DNA of 7,613 nucleotides from JBBRMQ01 sp038230775 (GTDB taxonomy: Bacteria > Acidobacteriota > Thermoanaerobaculia > Gp7-AA8): assembly GCA_038230775.1 (NCBI GenBank), contig JBBRMQ010000211.1, positions 1 to 7,613 of the forward strand, read 5' to 3'. Shown here one piece after another: positions 4,559-7,613 of the stretch. A program made the translations under genes and the position numbers. The notes below the pieces were generated by a model. It saw only the letters and a program-made list of their open reading frames with translations. It was not told where the DNA came from and did no database searches. The first letter of the stretch is position 1. Each line of letters begins with the position of its first letter.

Positions 4559-6292
4559 GTGTTGCTGGCGCCGCTGGTCGCGCTGCACGCCGTTCATGCC
4601 CCGCTTCGCGGACCGTTCGACAGGGATCCGAGCTACTACGTCCAGGCCGCGAGACACGTCGCGAACGGCGACGGCCTGGTGACGAGCGTCTCGCAGTATC
4701 TCGAGGGTCTGACGCCGCTTCCGCAGCCGTACCACGACTATCCGATATGGCCGCTGCTGTTAGGCGGGGTCGGAAGAATCACGGGAATCGTGTTTGCGGC
4801 GAACGTGCTGCCGCAGATTCTCTTCCTCATCGATCTCGTGCTGTTCTACATCCTCGCCAATCGACTGGCTGGAGACCGTGGATCGGTTCGCGTCGGTGCG
4901 GACGTGGTGGACGTCGGTCATCTGACGGTGCTCATCATCGGACTGAACTTCATCTTCTTCACGTCGACGACCGATCCGTACACCGAAGGGCTGGCGTTCG
5001 CGTTCGCGATCGGTTCGTTCGTTCTGCTGGAGCGATTTCCGGCGTGGAGCGGAACGCTTGCCGCGCTGAGCGTGCTGACGCGCTATCAGATGGTGCTGGT
5101 TCCGGTCGCCACGATCTTCGTGCTGGTTGTGATGCGCCGATGGAAGACGTTCGCGGTGTACGCCGCACCGGTCTTCGCGATCGGCGCCGCATGGTTCATG
5201 GTCTTGCGCTCCATCAACCTTCATCGTGCGCCGATCGCGATGTGGCAGGAATGGCTGCCGCAGCCGACGGTTGGAGCGCGGGTTCTGCATGTCGCGAAGG
5301 GTCTGCTCGTCGCTGCGAACCCCATCAGCGACGACTCGCTCTTTCATTCGTTCGGCGCGATCGCGGCGATTCTCGCGCTCGCGTTCTTCGTCATGCGACG
5401 CGAGCGGGGCGCGACGTTCTGGGCCGTGCTTCTCGCGGGGCTGGGATCGATGGTCGTACTGGCGAATTTCGAATCGGTGCGTCCGCCCGTGTGGCTCTTC
5501 GGCAGTCGCCACAGCCTTCCCTACGTCTTTGTCGTCGTGCCTTCACTCGTGGCCGTCGTCATTCACGGGACGCGGCTGGCGCGCTTTGCGGCCTTCGTGC
5601 TCGCCACTCTCTCGATTGGGCAAGGTGCGATCGCAGCGTTCCATCATCCGACGCCAAACGGCCGCGGCTTGACCGGGGCCGATCGCGCGCTCGCGCAGTG
5701 GCTTCACGATCACGCGGCTGCTGCGACGTTGCTGACAACGAACGCGCAGGTTCTGTCGGTGTACACGACGAACCAGTTTCACTGGACGAACTGCCTCGTC
5801 GATTCGGCAAAAACGCGACAGATGCTGGAGCAGTTGCCGATTGACTTCGTCATCGAGTACGACGCCGAAAAATCATGTACGTTCGCCCGCGACCTCGGCG
5901 ATGTCCTGCATCTCGAGGCGATGTTTCGCGACGAGGTACGGCGCGTCTATTTGTTCCGCGTCATCCGGAAGATGAGCAAGACCGGCGCGCCGTCGATTCC
6001 CCACGCGGCCGCGGGCGGTCCATCCTTAAAGCTCTCCATGATCAGGTCGTTGGACCAGTCTCGTCTCAGGATGAACATGACGTACACGGGGCGCTCCGCG
6101 CTGAAGCGATGCAGCAGTTCGAGCCCCTGCGGATCGACGCGAGGGCTCCACGCGGTGGTGATGTGCGCAAGGCCGATGTCCGGCCGCAGGCGATACGGCA
6201 GGACGACACGCACCGCGTGCTCGGCGACGGGCACGGCCAGGATCGCGTGCGGCGCGGCGTTGGCGTTGAGCCATCGCAGCCCGAGCCGGTAG
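4559..6292 (+). CDS. Polytopic membrane protein, GT-C-like glycosyltransferase, with readthrough C-terminal tail
   Basis: The annotated frame from GTG 4559 gives 577 aa. Residues 1-471 are a multi-spanning membrane protein. After the first hydrophobic stretch comes GPFDRDPSYYVQAARHVANG, with Asp21/Asp23, then PYHDYPIWPLLLGG. An acidic first outer loop followed by 'YxxxAxxxxxG' is typical of GT-C-like proteins. Roughly ten hydrophobic segments follow, then a soluble domain (about 370-471) ending RVYLFRVIRK. From residue 472 the sequence becomes Ser/Arg/Thr-rich and unlike a membrane protein, because it is the antisense of the convergent gene. Position 5971 is therefore the probable functional end and the last 106 codons are likely readthrough. 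The GTG start leaves only about 15 residues of TM1. An in-frame CTG at 4529 overlaps the previous stop as CTGA and would add RDRRILILIV, completing a normal signal anchor; no ATG, GTG or TTG exists between the upstream in-frame stop (4391) and 4559. Substrate unknown. Confidence 0.7.
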   Translation: MLLAPLVALHAVHAPLRGPFDRDPSYYVQAARHVANGDGLVTSVSQYLEGLTPLPQPYHDYPIWPLLLGGVGRITGIVFAANVLPQILFLIDLVLFYILANRLAGDRGSVRVGADVVDVGHLTVLIIGLNFIFFTSTTDPYTEGLAFAFAIGSFVLLERFPAWSGTLAALSVLTRYQMVLVPVATIFVLVVMRRWKTFAVYAAPVFAIGAAWFMVLRSINLHRAPIAMWQEWLPQPTVGARVLHVAKGLLVAANPISDDSLFHSFGAIAAILALAFFVMRRERGATFWAVLLAGLGSMVVLANFESVRPPVWLFGSRHSLPYVFVVVPSLVAVVIHGTRLARFAAFVLATLSIGQGAIAAFHHPTPNGRGLTGADRALAQWLHDHAAAATLLTTNAQVLSVYTTNQFHWTNCLVDSAKTRQMLEQLPIDFVIEYDAEKSCTFARDLGDVLHLEAMFRDEVRRVYLFRVIRKMSKTGAPSIPHAAAGGPSLKLSMIRSLDQSRLRMNMTYTGRSALKRCSSSSPCGSTRGLHAVVMCARPMSGRRRYGRTTRTACSATGTARIACGAALALSHRSPSR

Positions 6293-7533
6293 CTCGCGCC
6301 CCAGTAGTCGCCGGCCTGCGGGATCTTGCGCGCCATCGCGCCCTGCAATCCGCCGGCGATCGAGTTCCAGTAGGCGGTCTCGAACGGATGCACGCGCAGG
6401 AGCGGGACAAGCATCGAGATCGCAATCGCCGCTGCGATCGCGCCCCGTGCCAAGGAGCGCACGGTTGAGAGCACCCACGCCACTCCGAACGCGGCGACGA
6501 TCGCCGCTGGAGGGAAGAGCTCGAGAAAATGACGCACGCCGTCGAAGTTGATGGCGGTGGGGAGAGCGAGGCGGCCGAGGACGATCGCGAGCCAGCAGGC
6601 GATGAACATCGCGAACGGGTCGCGCGAGCGCAGCCGGCGAACGAGCGGAATCAGTCCCACGACGAACGCGATGAGAAACGGAAGAGGCGTGGTGAAGAGC
6701 GTCATCGTGAACGGCCCCGCGGCGTCTTCGGGAAGCGTTCCACTCTTGCGCTCGAGCAGATAGACGAAGTTCGAGCGCAACGTGTGGACCGGGTCCTGCC
6801 ACAAGTATGGCCACGACGCGAAGAAGACCGCGCCGCCGATCGCCGCGCTGCCGAGCAGGACGAAGTAGAGCCGGTTGTTCGCCGGCCGTCGTCGCGCCAG
6901 CACGAAGGCGATGACGATCAGGGGAAGGAAGAGCGCGTTGGCCTTGGTGCCCAGCGCGAGTCCCCACAGCGCGCCGCTGAAGAGAATGCCGCGCACACTC
7001 TCGCGCTGCCACGACCGAAAAAAGACGATCGCGGTCAGCGAGAAGAACACCATCTCCGCGAAGTCCTTGACGTTCGCCATCAGGTCGGCGGCGATCCGCG
7101 GAGAGAGGAAGAGAAACAACACGCTCATCGTCGCGGCCAGCGACGCTCGCTCGTCATCGACGAACCGGTAGAACACCACGACGAAGATCGCTGCGATCAG
7201 CAGGTTGAAGGCGTGGTAACCATCGAACGGATCAAGCACGCTCGAGAAGAGGCGTGACGTGGCCGTGGCCAGCGTGCTCGCGACCGGGTAGTGCTCCCAC
7301 GGCCGCAGCCGGAACGGCGACATCGACAGATCGGGCCGGAACGCCGCGGGGTAGGGATCCGCTTTGAAATCGAGGTAGCGCGAGTCGAACGTCGTGAAGT
7401 ACGAGAAGTAGCGCTGCCCGAAGAAGAGGTCGCCGAGGGCTTCGTCCCAGGTGACGTTGTATTGGCGGAGGGATGCGAATCCGGAGATGAGAACCATCGC
7501 CGCCAGGATGTACGGGATCCACTTTCTGCTCAT
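5947..7533 (-). CDS. PMT/GT39-like GT-C glycosyltransferase, integral membrane protein
   Basis: 528-aa inner-membrane protein. TM1 is at residues 5-22, followed by RQYNVTWDEALGD with Asp30/Glu31, the D/E pair expected in the first outer loop of dolichyl/polyprenyl-phosphate-dependent mannosyltransferases and ArnT-like enzymes. The second conserved block is LSPRIAADLMANVKDF (143-158), equivalent to the 'PR.......N.KD' motif that I recall from bacterial relatives. DGVRHFLELFPP and the later HPFETAYWNSIAGG and GDYWGASYRLGLRWL are also typical of this group, which ends in a soluble outer domain. It should transfer a sugar from a lipid-linked donor to a glycan, lipid or protein outside the membrane; specificity is unknown. 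ATG 7533 is chosen because it forms ATGA with the stop of the gene before it and gives MSRKWIPY, a normal basic start before TM1; the longer open frame to 7611 adds only polar residues. Its 3' end lies inside the convergent + strand gene. Confidence 0.82.
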   Translation of the reverse strand: MSRKWIPYILAAMVLISGFASLRQYNVTWDEALGDLFFGQRYFSYFTTFDSRYLDFKADPYPAAFRPDLSMSPFRLRPWEHYPVASTLATATSRLFSSVLDPFDGYHAFNLLIAAIFVVVFYRFVDDERASLAATMSVLFLFLSPRIAADLMANVKDFAEMVFFSLTAIVFFRSWQRESVRGILFSGALWGLALGTKANALFLPLIVIAFVLARRRPANNRLYFVLLGSAAIGGAVFFASWPYLWQDPVHTLRSNFVYLLERKSGTLPEDAAGPFTMTLFTTPLPFLIAFVVGLIPLVRRLRSRDPFAMFIACWLAIVLGRLALPTAINFDGVRHFLELFPPAAIVAAFGVAWVLSTVRSLARGAIAAAIAISMLVPLLRVHPFETAYWNSIAGGLQGAMARKIPQAGDYWGASYRLGLRWLNANAAPHAILAVPVAEHAVRVVLPYRLRPDIGLAHITTAWSPRVDPQGLELLHRFSAERPVYVMFILRRDWSNDLIMESFKDGPPAAAWGIDGAPVLLIFRMTRNK

Positions 7534-7613
7534 CGGCGGAGCGACTCGCGAATCGATGTCATCCCCGCGAAGGCCACGAGCATCGTGACGTGGCTCGAGA
7601 TTCTGTCCCACGA
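7530..7613 (-). CDS. C-terminal fragment of an unidentified gene upstream of the PMT-like gene
   Basis: The frame is open from the right edge of the window to a TGA at 7532-7530, giving 27 residues that end in HVTMLVAFAGMTSIRESLRR. The stop overlaps the next gene's ATG as ATGA, the same coupling seen at the other gene joints here, which is the main reason to believe the frame. The piece is too short to place in a family. By position it is probably part of the same glycan operon, but no function is claimed. Confidence 0.5.
   Translation of the reverse strand, partial: SWDRISSHVTMLVAFAGMTSIRESLRR

Noticed and set aside
4198..5844. 548-codon + strand open frame across the oxidoreductase end and second GT-C gene
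   Set aside because: Very Arg/Ser-rich and out of frame with two recognisable proteins; typical off-frame opening in high-GC sequence.
5983..6014. Closely spaced 8-bp palindromes GGCGCGCC and GCGGCCGC near the convergent gene ends
   Set aside because: They lie within the - strand coding sequence and fit normal GC-rich codons; nothing suggests a binding site or cloning scar.
6529..7257. 242-codon + strand frame rich in Glu/Arg/Asp opposite the PMT-like gene
   Set aside because: Its charged composition is what the complement of hydrophobic codons gives; the - strand reads as a membrane protein with GT-C motifs.

Overview
The window looks like a chromosomal piece of a GC-rich bacterium (roughly 60% GC by eye, strong G/C third-position bias, genes packed with 4-nt stop/start overlaps). 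The gene content and a relic of the dispersed CATTCCGAGCG-type intergenic repeat fit Acidobacteriota or a similar environmental, mostly uncultured phylum. That placement is an inference; no rRNA or marker gene is present.

Left part (1-1757, + strand) is the end of a sugar-activation operon: the C-terminus of a family 2 (polyprenyl-phosphate type) glycosyltransferase, a short sugar-1-phosphate nucleotidyltransferase, and an extended-SDR NDP-sugar epimerase. Each is joined to the next by a GTGA overlap. Together they would make and modify a nucleotide sugar and load it on a lipid carrier or glycan.

The 228-nt gap at 1758-1985 is filled by two structured elements. One is a 44-nt cloverleaf-like repeat that contains the epimerase stop codon. 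The other is a decayed repeat of about 100 nt with a 16-bp stem.

Middle part (1986-6292, + strand) is a second tightly packed unit: a small DUF4186-like protein that seems to lack the middle of its family domain, a polytopic GT-C-like membrane protein, an ornithine cyclodeaminase/mu-crystallin family oxidoreductase, and a second GT-C-like membrane protein. The last gene has two oddities. Its best start seems to be a CTG overlapping the previous stop codon, and its reading frame runs about 106 codons past its natural end, antisense to the neighbouring gene.

Right part (5947-7613, - strand) is a convergent unit: the last 27 codons of an unidentified gene, coupled by an ATGA overlap to a third GT-C protein, of the PMT/GT39-like type with a TWDE motif.

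Overall this is a glycan-assembly neighbourhood. Lipid-linked sugars made by the left operon could be donors for the membrane GT-C enzymes, but that link is inference. I saw no CRISPR array, tRNA, rRNA, transposase, phage or defence gene. The window does not show a clearly new system; its unusual points are the gene boundaries, the intergenic elements, the shortened DUF4186-like gene and the oxidoreductase set between two GT-C genes.
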